Source: Lepidodermella squamata (lineage: Eukaryota > Gastrotricha). Taken from it: a stretch of 64,000 nt of DNA. The DNA lies in the NCBI GenBank assembly GCA_047495785.1, contig JBLDXI010000013.1:4526001-4590000 (forward strand). Reading direction: 5' to 3'. The stretch's first letter is position 1. Each line of letters opens with the position of its first letter. The notes beneath the pieces are model-generated. The model ran no database searches, was not told the DNA's origin, and saw only the letters and a list, made by a program, of their open reading frames with translations. Shown here in pieces: positions 11,208-22,843 of this stretch. A program made the position numbers and the translations under genes.

Positions 11208-12143
11208 TTAATCGTTGCTTCCATCTTCCAGGACGAATAGGAAGTCGCCTCCAACTACAAACGATAGCTGCTCAGGTTCAGTGACGCCCGACTGGTCCGC
11301 AGAAGCCTTCGTCTCGGCCACGTCGCCACCAGGTACCTGTATCATAAAAGAGAATGAGATGAGATGAATAAAATGAACGAAGTTGAAAAAACTAGCTTCT
11401 ATCGGTGAAGCGTTTTTTATTTCAGCAATCGCGAGTTTCTCAACAGGTTCTATGACGCCCGACTGGTCTGGAGGTGGACACTTCTCGTCAGCATTGCCAG
11501 CATTTTTGAAAGCAGGAGCTGAATCGGCATCATCGATAATTTCAACCTTGTACTCTGATTTAGCAATTACCGCGGGAGGTTTAACGACCTGGAAAACATC
11601 CACCCATTATAATAAAGACCAAGAAGTAATTGACTTAGAGGGCAAACCTTCACGAGTGACGGCGTGTAAAAATTTACGGGACCGAGACATTTGATCACTC
11701 CTTCGAACACAGACCAGGTGACTGGCAGGCGTTCCGGCTTGAACAACCATGAAGGCGGTTCGACAGATGGATCGCGGTGATACGATTCGCCCCATACCCA
11801 CATATTTCCCAAGTTGGTAACAGCAATCGAGGTGTCGCCGACAGCTAGGACTTGAACAAATTTCGTGTTGGAAAAGTAGCCCAGATTAGGTAGCAAGCGA
11901 CCGTCGTCCCAGGATGTGAGCTGCCCGTGGTTATTTTCGCCCCATCCAAATATTTGACCTGATTCGTTAAGGGCCAGAGTATGACTAGTTCCACTTGAAA
12001 TGTTTGTTATCGATGCGTGCTCAATCTGGAAAATTCACAATTTAATGAACAAATTTAATACGATATTTGCGAAATTACCTGCTTCATTTTCGAGGAATCG
12101 GTCGAGTAGATATTGCTTAATTTATCGACGGCATAGGTAGCGT
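11208..12143 (-). pseudogene. 5'-truncated RCC1-like gene copy, tandem unit 1
   Basis: It contains the last 65 bp of the second exon (12143-12079), exon 3 (12025-11648) and exon 4 (11588-11208) of the gene at 17462-19123, with no change seen in the coding frames. The N-terminal domain and first RCC1 blade are missing. At the 5' break the reading frame meets a TGA inside the inverted filler. The only nearby in-frame Met is in KMKQ at the end of the truncated exon. Expression would need an internal start or a borrowed promoter. Confidence 0.85.
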
Positions 12144-12850
12144 GAAGGTGAGATCAACATTTCCTATTATTTTCGAGAAAATCGAAGGGGGTGTGTTTTG
12201 AGATAAATTGAGGTGAAGTAGCCACCCGAAATCACTTGTCACTTGCGTTGATTATGCCGTATTTTTTATAGTGATGTTGACAAGTGATTTTCAGGTCACG
12301 CGATCAAGAAGCAAAAACTCTTGATGAATCATTTCGGCACACATAAATGTACTAGCGTGTCAGATCTATCTTTTTTATTTATCTATGGTTGTAAGTAATG
12401 TGGCTTGCTAGTGTGCGCGCGTGCCTTATTTTATTACCCCTAATAATGCGAACCGCCGACCCAAAAATGCGTGCCGTCCGTTGCACGTTGCACATTTCAA
12501 ATTTTTCCAATTGGCAATTTTTCCGGGAGGCATTACACCGAATCGTTACAGGAACCGTTATCGGAACCATTACGATCTTGTAATTGCTTTCGCAACGATA
12601 AGTCGAGTCTCACAACTGGAGAAAGCGTGACAACAACGATAATTAACAGACTTTTTTCGTGCGACGACTGTTGTAATTATTTATTTAGCATTGTAATTGT
12701 TTTTTGGCTAAACCCCCGCCAGCAAAACCCGTGCAAATTTTTACAGTGTGACACAAAACTAATGAAAGATAGCTACTTAATATATCAGCAGCTCAAAACG
12801 CGAACAGTATAACAAACATAGTTCACGTGCGAAAAACAAAAACATGCGAG

Positions 12851-13218
12851 CTAAGTCACCTGACAGAAGATGTAGGTACTTTTAAAAGCGCGGTGCAGGG
12901 TGCAGCTCAGCCTTGCTAGTGAAATTCGATTCGGGGTAATTGCAAACGCCATTGCAAACGCCAGGTAGCGGGAACCAAACCAACTTAGTAAACCAAAGTA
13001 AATTAAAGAATTTTCAGTGATGATTTCTAACTTATACCTCTAATCGAAGTCTCTGCCGACATTGCCTGCCCATTCTGTATCCCATTCTGTATAAAAAAGC
13101 GTAAGAGTCACTTGCAAGGACAGAATGAGTTAAGTACTTGCCTTGATTTTGAAAAAAACGCGATCGAAACTGCGGCGATATGGTGGAAAACAACCGGTTT
13201 GCCTTGCAGCTTGGACAT
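12851..13218 (-). CDS. Second copy of the possible small three-exon gene
   Basis: Identical by position and sequence to the candidate at 9724-10091, shifted by one 3127-bp period. The same caveats apply. Confidence 0.3.
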
Positions 13219-14334
13219 AAAAGCAATGAGAAAAATTAGTATTAGTTCACCCTCGTAGAAACTGAGATAAACATACGTTCAGTTCGCGCCAGCCCGATTG
13301 AATTAGCGATTCACAGCTGAAGGCAAATTAGGCAAAAAATATCTAAGATGATAAAACGATCAAATTTGAGGGGAAAGATGAATAAAAGTTTTTGAATGAT
13401 CAAGAGTTCTAGATAACTTGTTCACCTAGAGGCAGAAATCTAGATAGAAATGTAAGTGAAAAGTTGGAAAGTGTTAGAAAGTAACCGATAATTGCTAATA
13501 TTCGTTCCATTTAAGGAGCTCATTGTTGTTAATGCAATGTTCAAGTTGTTCATTTTGGTGAAAGAAAATTGTTTTATTATCGTTAGTATGTGCCTTCTTC
13601 TCTTGAAGTAATTAAATTTTACGTTTCTTTCCGCAATGAAAGCGGATCTTCGGTCGCGTGACAACAAATTTTACGTTAATTTCGGTCGAAAAAGTGTATC
13701 ATCGGCTGTGCATCGGTAAATTTTACGTTTCTTTGCGCAGCTCTACTCAAACGCCCTCGGAAAAGTCATAGAAAATTTAAGAGTGTAGCTTTAATTTCAT
13801 GGAAACATTTGAAAAGTGACCTTTTGCTTATCCAAAAATAGGATCCGCATCATGCGGATTTGGTTCCGCTAAAAAAGACATTCTGAATTTTATAATATTG
13901 TAAATTTTCTAATTTTATTAATTTAGCTATCAAAATAATTAAAAACGAATTTCCCTCAAATTTCGAAAATTTAGCTTAGTATGGATTGAAACGGATAAAA
14001 CGACCGGCTTTCATTTCACAGAAAACTGCTGCGCCGTGACCCAATTTTTGACACGTATCTACAAAAAGTTCGGTTAAATGGAAATTTTATTAACTGATCA
14101 GTTAAAACATGTAAACAATCGAATACTTTCAGTTACGCAGATCCCAGCATGTAGACATTTCCTCCCATTATAAGGGGTTTAACTATAGATACAAAATGAG
14201 CACAAACGCTATATAAAATCGAGGTGAAAAGTACCAAGCATGAAGGGATAAACGGGAGATATGAGTATAATAATGTATAATTCAGAATATTGAGCAAGTC
14301 AAGCGAGGAATACCCGGCCATTTTGCATTCAAGC

Positions 14335-15270
14335 TTAATCGTTGCTTCCATCTTCCAGGACGAATAGGAAGTCGCCTCCAACTACAAACGATAGCTGCTC
14401 AGGTTCAGTGACGCCCGACTGGTCCGCAGAAGCCTTCGTCTCGGCCACGTCGCCACCAGGTACCTGTATCATAAAAGAGAATGAGATGAGATGAATAAAA
14501 TGAACGAAGTTGAAAAAACTAGCTTCTATCGGTGAAGCGTTTTTTATTTCAGCAATCGCGAGTTTCTCAACAGGTTCTATGACGCCCGACTGGTCTGGAG
14601 GTGGACACTTCTCGTCAGCATTGCCAGCATTTTTGAAAGCAGGAGCTGAATCGGCATCATCGATAATTTCAACCTTGTACTCTGATTTAGCAATTACCGC
14701 GGGAGGTTTAACGACCTGGAAAACATCCACCCATTATAATAAAGACCAAGAAGTAATTGACTTAGAGGGCAAACCTTCACGAGTGACGGCGTGTAAAAAT
14801 TTACGGGACCGAGACATTTGATCACTCCTTCGAACACAGACCAGGTGACTGGCAGGCGTTCCGGCTTGAACAACCATGAAGGCGGTTCGACAGATGGATC
14901 GCGGTGATACGATTCGCCCCATACCCACATATTTCCCAAGTTGGTAACAGCAATCGAGGTGTCGCCGACAGCTAGGACTTGAACAAATTTCGTGTTGGAA
15001 AAGTAGCCCAGATTAGGTAGCAAGCGACCGTCGTCCCAGGATGTGAGCTGCCCGTGGTTATTTTCGCCCCATCCAAATATTTGACCTGATTCGTTAAGGG
15101 CCAGAGTATGACTAGTTCCACTTGAAATGTTTGTTATCGATGCGTGCTCAATCTGGAAAATTCACAATTTAATGAACAAATTTAATACGATATTTGCGAA
15201 ATTACCTGCTTCATTTTCGAGGAATCGGTCGAGTAGATATTGCTTAATTTATCGACGGCATAGGTAGCGT
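14335..15270 (-). pseudogene. 5'-truncated RCC1-like gene copy, tandem unit 2
   Basis: Same structure as the unit 1 copy: partial exon 2 (15270-15206), exon 3 (15152-14775) and exon 4 (14715-14335). The 5' side runs into the 32-bp filler and the foldback right arm, so it has no N-terminal coding exon or promoter of its own. Confidence 0.85.
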
Positions 15271-15977
15271 GAAGGTGAGATCAACATTTCCTATTATTTT
15301 CGAGAAAATCGAAGGGGGTGTGTTTTGAGATAAATTGAGGTGAAGTAGCCACCCGAAATCACTTGTCACTTGCGTTGATTATGCCGTATTTTTTATAGTG
15401 ATGTTGACAAGTGATTTTCAGGTCACGCGATCAAGAAGCAAAAACTCTTGATGAATCATTTCGGCACACATAAATGTACTAGCGTGTCAGATCTATCTTT
15501 TTTATTTATCTATGGTTGTAAGTAATGTGGCTTGCTAGTGTGCGCGCGTGCCTTATTTTATTACCCCTAATAATGCGAACCGCCGACCCAAAAATGCGTG
15601 CCGTCCGTTGCACGTTGCACATTTCAAATTTTTCCAATTGGCAATTTTTCCGGGAGGCATTACACCGAATCGTTACAGGAACCGTTATCGGAACCATTAC
15701 GATCTTGTAATTGCTTTCGCAACGATAAGTCGAGTCTCACAACTGGAGAAAGCGTGACAACAACGATAATTAACAGACTTTTTTCGTGCGACGACTGTTG
15801 TAATTATTTATTTAGCATTGTAATTGTTTTTTGGCTAAACCCCCGCCAGCAAAACCCGTGCAAATTTTTACAGTGTGACACAAAACTAATGAAAGATAGC
15901 TACTTAATATATCAGCAGCTCAAAACGCGAACAGTATAACAAACATAGTTCACGTGCGAAAAACAAAAACATGCGAG

Positions 15978-16345
15978 CTAAGTCACCTGACAGAAGATGT
16001 AGGTACTTTTAAAAGCGCGGTGCAGGGTGCAGCTCAGCCTTGCTAGTGAAATTCGATTCGGGGTAATTGCAAACGCCATTGCAAACGCCAGGTAGCGGGA
16101 ACCAAACCAACTTAGTAAACCAAAGTAAATTAAAGAATTTTCAGTGATGATTTCTAACTTATACCTCTAATCGAAGTCTCTGCCGACATTGCCTGCCCAT
16201 TCTGTATCCCATTCTGTATAAAAAAGCGTAAGAGTCACTTGCAAGGACAGAATGAGTTAAGTACTTGCCTTGATTTTGAAAAAAACGCGATCGAAACTGC
16301 GGCGATATGGTGGAAAACAACCGGTTTGCCTTGCAGCTTGGACAT
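15978..16345 (-). CDS. Third copy of the possible small three-exon gene
   Basis: Third identical copy of the candidate at 9724-10091, in the unit that also carries the 3' part of the intact RCC1-like gene. The same caveats apply. Confidence 0.3.
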
Positions 16346-17461
16346 AAAAGCAATGAGAAAAATTAGTATTAGTTCACCCTCGTAGAAACTGAGATAAACA
16401 TACGTTCAGTTCGCGCCAGCCCGATTGAATTAGCGATTCACAGCTGAAGGCAAATTAGGCAAAAAATATCTAAGATGATAAAACGATCAAATTTGAGGGG
16501 AAAGATGAATAAAAGTTTTTGAATGATCAAGAGTTCTAGATAACTTGTTCACCTAGAGGCAGAAATCTAGATAGAAATGTAAGTGAAAAGTTGGAAAGTG
16601 TTAGAAAGTAACCGATAATTGCTAATATTCGTTCCATTTAAGGAGCTCATTGTTGTTAATGCAATGTTCAAGTTGTTCATTTTGGTGAAAGAAAATTGTT
16701 TTATTATCGTTAGTATGTGCCTTCTTCTCTTGAAGTAATTAAATTTTACGTTTCTTTCCGCAATGAAAGCGGATCTTCGGTCGCGTGACAACAAATTTTA
16801 CGTTAATTTCGGTCGAAAAAGTGTATCATCGGCTGTGCATCGGTAAATTTTACGTTTCTTTGCGCAGCTCTACTCAAACGCCCTCGGAAAAGTCATAGAA
16901 AATTTAAGAGTGTAGCTTTAATTTCATGGAAACATTTGAAAAGTGACCTTTTGCTTATCCAAAAATAGGATCCGCATCATGCGGATTTGGTTCCGCTAAA
17001 AAAGACATTCTGAATTTTATAATATTGTAAATTTTCTAATTTTATTAATTTAGCTATCAAAATAATTAAAAACGAATTTCCCTCAAATTTCGAAAATTTA
17101 GCTTAGTATGGATTGAAACGGATAAAACGACCGGCTTTCATTTCACAGAAAACTGCTGCGCCGTGACCCAATTTTTGACACGTATCTACAAAAAGTTCGG
17201 TTAAATGGAAATTTTATTAACTGATCAGTTAAAACATGTAAACAATCGAATACTTTCAGTTACGCAGATCCCAGCATGTAGACATTTCCTCCCATTATAA
17301 GGGGTTTAACTATAGATACAAAATGAGCACAAACGCTATATAAAATCGAGGTGAAAAGTACCAAGCATGAAGGGATAAACGGGAGATATGAGTATAATAA
17401 TGTATAATTCAGAATATTGAGCAAGTCAAGCGAGGAATACCCGGCCATTTTGCATTCAAGC

Positions 17462-19123
17462 TTAATCGTTGCTTCCATCTTCCAGGACGAATAGGAAGTC
17501 GCCTCCAACTACAAACGATAGCTGCTCAGGTTCAGTGACGCCCGACTGGTCCGCAGAAGCCTTCGTCTCGGCCACGTCGCCACCAGGTACCTGTATCATA
17601 AAAGAGAATGAGATGAGATGAATAAAATGAACGAAGTTGAAAAAACTAGCTTCTATCGGTGAAGCGTTTTTTATTTCAGCAATCGCGAGTTTCTCAACAG
17701 GTTCTATGACGCCCGACTGGTCTGGAGGTGGACACTTCTCGTCAGCATTGCCAGCATTTTTGAAAGCAGGAGCTGAATCGGCATCATCGATAATTTCAAC
17801 CTTGTACTCTGATTTAGCAATTACCGCGGGAGGTTTAACGACCTGGAAAACATCCACCCATTATAATAAAGACCAAGAAGTAATTGACTTAGAGGGCAAA
17901 CCTTCACGAGTGACGGCGTGTAAAAATTTACGGGACCGAGACATTTGATCACTCCTTCGAACACAGACCAGGTGACTGGCAGGCGTTCCGGCTTGAACAA
18001 CCATGAAGGCGGTTCGACAGATGGATCGCGGTGATACGATTCGCCCCATACCCACATATTTCCCAAGTTGGTAACAGCAATCGAGGTGTCGCCGACAGCT
18101 AGGACTTGAACAAATTTCGTGTTGGAAAAGTAGCCCAGATTAGGTAGCAAGCGACCGTCGTCCCAGGATGTGAGCTGCCCGTGGTTATTTTCGCCCCATC
18201 CAAATATTTGACCTGATTCGTTAAGGGCCAGAGTATGACTAGTTCCACTTGAAATGTTTGTTATCGATGCGTGCTCAATCTGGAAAATTCACAATTTAAT
18301 GAACAAATTTAATACGATATTTGCGAAATTACCTGCTTCATTTTCGAGGAATCGGTCGAGTAGATATTGCTTAATTTATCGACGGCATAGGTAGCGTCTT
18401 CAGTGCACGCCACATACATTGCAACCGTTGTTGGGAAAGCCGCGAAATTGACACCCCAGCCGTTGTCATGGCCTAAAAGCGCGCGATTGGCTTTCGAATT
18501 TTTCTTGCCATACGGCAGGCCACCCCAGGTAACAACGCGCCCGTTACCGCATACATAGGCAGCGTGGTTCAAGCCAACCGCTGCGGTAAACGCATAGCCC
18601 TGAAAGATTAAAATGTAGTTAAAAACAATCATTCAATTTTTTGTCGGCAAACCTTGCAGACTAATTTTAACACTGTTTCATCGCAATCAACATGATTTAA
18701 TTCATAAAGGTCGTTGCTCTTCGTTAAGAACAGCACTCGAATGCTTCCGAGTGATGATATGATGTTTGAAATTTCGACATTGCGCAGTTGTTCCAATTCG
18801 TGGATCTCCAGATCTTCTTGAGACTTCGAAAAAAACCAGACGGTAGATGAGCAATCGATATTTTTGAGCTGCGGGTGCTTTGACACGCACAAAATCAGCC
18901 GCTTATCGCTCAAGTCCGTTAGATCAGCGTCCATCGCTTTTTTTGGATCGCGCAGATTCCACACATGAAAAGCGGTCACAAAATTTACCCACGTTTCAGG
19001 CACAAGCGAAAAAATCAAGTGATCAGGCAGTGCCTGGCAATACAAGTTCAGTTGTTGGGGATCGAAATCGGGGAGAGTCGGCTTTCTCGTGGAAAGATGG
19101 GATGTATTCACTTTTTTAGGCAT
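17462..19123 (-). CDS. RCC1-repeat protein A (complete copy)
   Basis: Exons 19123-18653, 18599-18333, 18279-17902 and 17842-17462 give about 498 residues. The start MPKKV is just after an acceptor-like TTGTGTTCAG, so a non-coding 5' exon or trans-spliced leader is possible. An N-terminal domain (residues 1-157) holds LPDHLIFSLVPETW, FHVWN and LSDKRLILCVS and is shared only with the neighbouring paralogs. RCC1-type blades follow: AVGLNHAAYVCGNGRVVTWGG, ISSGTSHTLALNESGQIFGWGENNHGQL and VLAVGDTSIAVTNLGNMWVWGES. RCC1 blades form beta-propellers used for protein binding or GTPase exchange; which role applies here is unknown. The last exon is acidic with two DQSGV(I/T)EP repeats; a 108-bp intron may be removed within it (17698-17591). 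A hydrophobic stretch in the unspliced form looks intronic. The 3' 0.9 kb is duplicated twice to the left. Confidence 0.8.
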
Positions 19124-19735
19124 TTCTGAACACAAATACAAATACGGAAGTGGAAAAGGTAGAAATCTCCTTTGAGTGATAAGCTGTTGTGTGAGAAAAA
19201 GTGCAAATAACCAGGTCACCTCTCGCAATTAGGTCGCGCGCCCCTCATGCGCTGAAGTCAAATAAAAATCGGCAAGTTGCGTGCAATATTACCTCCAGTA
19301 TTTCCAGCCGATTTATGTTTCATTCCGTCACATCAATAGTCGATGATTGCGTAGTACTTTGTGATTGTATCTGGGAACGTTGCCGCACCATGACCCATTT
19401 TTCGGATGTCAAGGAGAAGTCGGCCAAAAGACATCCGTAATTTAAAAAAAAATTGTTTTGGCGTCAATTTCGAAATTTCAGCTAATAATGATAGCTATAA
19501 ACAAGCGTACAAAGTTACAAGGGGGTATTAACATTTTATTGTCATAACTTCGAAATAGGAAAATGGAATACCAGCCAGTAAAATGTTTACGTATGTACGG
19601 GTACGTACGCGGTAGAAAATTAAGGCTGCGATTTCCAATAACGGCAACATTTGAAACATGGATAACAAATATAAAAAAAACATTAATCCAGGAGTATGGA
19701 AGCGGAACGAGAATGTCCCATCGAACACGTAGCGG

Positions 19736-21670
19736 TCAATTGTTATCGCTAGCAACAATCCCGACTTCAACGAGGTCGTAATCAACTGAAATATCCAATA
19801 TTTCGATGGCATCCTCATCGTCATCGTCATCGTCACTATCGAACCAAAAACCTAAAACCTAAAAAAATAAATTCAATAAAGAAAAAATAGTAATTAGGAA
19901 TCATCTCATTTCATCTTACATTATCTTCTTCTATTATTGCGATACCAGGCTCAGCGGATGGCGGAAGCACGGGTAAATGAACCTGGAAAAGCCGATATAT
20001 AATTCAAAACAATCTTGGTGGGCGAAATTGACGTACATGTACAAGAGACGGCGTGAAGAAATTCCGCTGCCCAAGACATTTTATCAGAGCATCAAATAAC
20101 GACCACGACCTCGGCAGGCGCTCCGGCCTGATAAACCATGGACCAGTTTGCTTTTTGTGGTGAGATTCACCCCATACGAACATTTTGCACTCGTCGGTGA
20201 TGGCTATTGACAAGTGGCCAGCAGCCAGCACTTCAACGTAATTCTTTTGCGAATAGCGATAGTTAACGTTCAGCTTGACGAATTCCCCTTTACTCGCAGT
20301 CAACCGGCCGTGATTGTATTCGCGCCAGCCAATGATCGAACCTTCTGAGTCCAACGTCAGGCCGTTCTCAGTACCACACGACAATAAATGCAACGAACCC
20401 TGTTCGACCTATTTAATATTGCAACAAAACAAAATTACAGTGTGTCCCAGAATTTGCGAAACTCATAGAGATCAGATTAACCTGATCTGATCTGATCTCT
20501 ATGGCGCAACTATTTTTTTATTTGGAAACTTTTTGTAGGAAATTTATATAACTTTTTCAAATTAAACCTACCGAGAAAATATTTCATATTTTTTACGCGA
20601 TTTGACCGACGAAATGAAAAATTTACCGGAGTAAACCTGGAAAACCCCGATGGTTCGGTAATTTTCGGTATATAGCAGATAGCATTTTTGTTAGCTTCCG
20701 AGTGGCGTAAAAGGTCCAATGGATTGGAGCATTTCACTGAGGAAAATGCAGCAAGAAAAAAATAAACATGATGCGCCTCTATTACATACAGAATTCACAA
20801 AGTTCCAATGGAGCTCGGATACTTATTCCCAAGGAATAAACGGCGAAACATAGAAAAATATTATGCCATTCATACAAACCTGGTGAATACAACTCGCATC
20901 GGTCGAATGCAGGTTTCCCCATTTCGATATTACGTAGGTAGAGTTGGCCGTGCAGGCAACTCTAGCATGGTTAACATCAGTTGGAGGCAAACAGGCGTAG
21001 TTGACGTTTCGGCGACCGTCGTGACCTAACAATAAATAATTCTTTCTCGAAATAGCCGGGTCACCTCTCGAATTATCAATGCCACCCCAGGTGACAACGC
21101 GTCCATCAACTCTTACGAACGCAGCATGATTCAGGCCAGCCGCCGCGGTGATCACGTTCTGTAGTAATTAGAATTGCGATTCGAATAGAATATGCAAACT
21201 TTCAAACAAACCTTGCTGACCAGCCTCAAAGCAGAATCAAGGTCGCGGTTTTCAGGTTTTGCATGGCGAGTCTTAAGGAGAGCCTCATTGAATTCCCAAA
21301 GGACATGATCCACCGTAAGCACCAAAAAGCTTTTGCTACCGATTGACGAAATAATATTCATTATTCCGACTCTTCTAAGTTTTTTCAACTCTTCGATTTG
21401 TACACTTTCCTTTGGTTTCGAGAGAACCCAGACAGATGGCCCCGAATCACCTGTGAGCCGAGGATTTTTCGCCAGGCATAATATCAGCCGCTTATTACGT
21501 AGGCTAGTTGGATCAGCCGCCGACGTAACAGGATCACGATTCCACACGTGAAAACTGGTGATAAGTTTCGTCCAGTCCGCTGGCACGATAGAAAATATGG
21601 GATGTTTCGGCATTTCCCAGCAATTTAAATTTGCTCTTTGAGGGTCGTAAGTAATCTCAATTTCATTCAT
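19736..21670 (-). CDS. RCC1-repeat protein B (paralog of A)
   Basis: Exons 21670-21212, 21158-20880, 20408-20037, 19982-19920 and 19858-19736 join in phase to about 431 residues. The start MNEIEI is chosen because it aligns with protein A and follows GTTACAG; an upstream in-frame ATG at 21757 would add a hydrophobic leader and cannot be excluded. The N-terminal domain has LNCWEMPKHPIFSIVPADW, SFHVWNRDP and LRNKRLILCLA. RCC1 blades are AAGLNHAAFVRVDGRVVTWGG, LLSCGTENGLTLDSEGSIIGW and VLAAGHLSIAITDECKMFVWGES. The C-terminus is a separate exon rich in Asp (FDSDDDDDDEDAIEIL). It is head-to-tail with gene A, 0.6 kb away, indicating an older tandem duplication. Intron positions match gene A in the shared part. 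Confidence 0.8.
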
Positions 21671-21996
21671 TTCAGCTGTAACACGTCCGAGGCTAATTTT
21701 GAAAAGAAAAGTAATGTTCAAAATGATAATAATAACAGAAGACTCAAATAACATCAAATCGTCGCCTGCGGGACCATTTTTTGCACTAACTCGTATTCAT
21801 AGCCAATTCACGCCGATAAAATCGCGAATTCGTCCCTTGATTAAACAGTCTGCAGTCTGGATAACAGAAACGGCTTACAATGAGCTCAGCTTTGCAAATT
21901 AGCTCATCAGCCTCCAAAATGATAAATTACAAAATAAAACATGAAAATCCGAGCATTGAAAACGTGGTGGAAGAAACAAGATTCAATGATTTCGCG

Positions 21997-22131
21997 TTAT
22001 GACCCAATGATTGAAAAAACTGGGTCATCGGGTAGCCCCAAGTATTCCAAGTTCTTTCGTTCGGGATTAAAATCGAGAACGGACTGTGTGGTAGCATCTC
22101 CAGACTGCACACAACTCTCAACTTGAGGCAT
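21997..22131 (-). pseudogene. N-terminal fragment of a third RCC1-like paralog
   Basis: A 44-codon frame starts MPQVES and contains FNPERKNLEYLGLPDDPVFS, matching the N-terminal domain of proteins A and B (FDPQQLNL...LPDHLIFS). It stops at ISIIGS-type sequence just before the conserved W...FHVWN block. No downstream exons of the family were found. Its 5' flank shares AATTAGGTCGCG with the region upstream of gene A, so promoter and first exon were duplicated together and then truncated. It is nearly the same segment as the fragment at 6294-6528. Confidence 0.65.
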
Positions 22132-22302
22132 TTTGAAACAATCTCAGAGATATAACTCGGCTGCAGCTGATTTTTCAATCGAAAGTTTTGGCCATCAGCA
22201 ATGAGAACGAGTGAAACTATTCTGGTCATCAGGTATAATTAGGTCGCGGCCTTTCCGCGCAACGGCCAGTTAACAGCCGCCGCTGTTACTGTAATAATTA
22301 TT

Positions 22303-22358
22303 ACCGACTTTCATTTCAGAGAAAACTGCTGCGCCGTGGCCCAATTTTTGACACGTAA
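22303..22358. repeat. ~55-bp repeat shared with the tandem units
   Basis: The stretch CTTTCATTTCAGAGAAAACT through TTTTTGACACGTA matches 10875-10930, and hence the copies at +3127 and +6254, with only a few differences. A weaker version lies about 270 bp upstream of gene A (around 19380). It may be part of the ancestral 5' flank of the RCC1-like family. Confidence 0.6.
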
Positions 22359-22843
22359 AAGAACCGCATTGCTGATGAAAACAAGTCGTTATTTATTACT
22401 TTTAAATTTCGCATTTTTCAGTTCACTATAATGTAATATATTCTAATTTTGTCATGAAATATATTACTGATGATATCAGAGACACGATAAAATTGTGCTT
22501 TTCTCAGAAAGATGAGAGACAATAATATAACATATACAGATTTATCAATACGATGAGAGCAGAGAGAAAGAGAGAAAAAAATCAATCATCGATGTCAATA
22601 AATTTTATCAAACACAAAAGAGCGAAACAAATACAATTTAATTTATTATTGTTAAAATCGAGCTCATCTCCACGTTTTAATTATAAGGCACACGTATAAG
22701 AAATAAAAGCAGTATAATTTCGTGATATCGGGGGAAAACGATAGATTTTTTGGTGATATAAAATTGCTGTGTCGATAAAATATTGTGGCATTAATAATAT
22801 AATTGAAACAAAAATATTTCAAAAGATTTGTCTGATCAATTCT

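Larger units (their letters stand above)
9049..18397. repeat. Tandem array: three copies of a ~3.1-kb unit
   Basis: The period is 3127 bp. Copy 1 is 9049-12143, copy 2 is 12176-15270 and copy 3 is 15303-18397. A 32-bp filler sits at each junction (12144-12175 and 15271-15302). Open reading frames in the three copies translate identically and I saw no differences by eye. Each unit begins with the right arm of the foldback element, continues through about 2 kb without assigned function, and ends with the 3' exons of an RCC1-like gene on the minus strand. Only the rightmost copy joins the rest of that gene. The filler is the exact reverse complement of 8693-8724, just inside the left arm of the foldback element. 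Such identity means a very recent duplication, strong homogenisation, or an assembly artefact. Confidence 0.95.

Noticed and set aside
21671-21757. Upstream ATG giving RCC1-like protein B a hydrophobic leader
   Set aside because: Paralog A and the fragment at 22131 start at the position equivalent to 21670, after acceptor-like sequence; the leader is probably an intron or 5' UTR.
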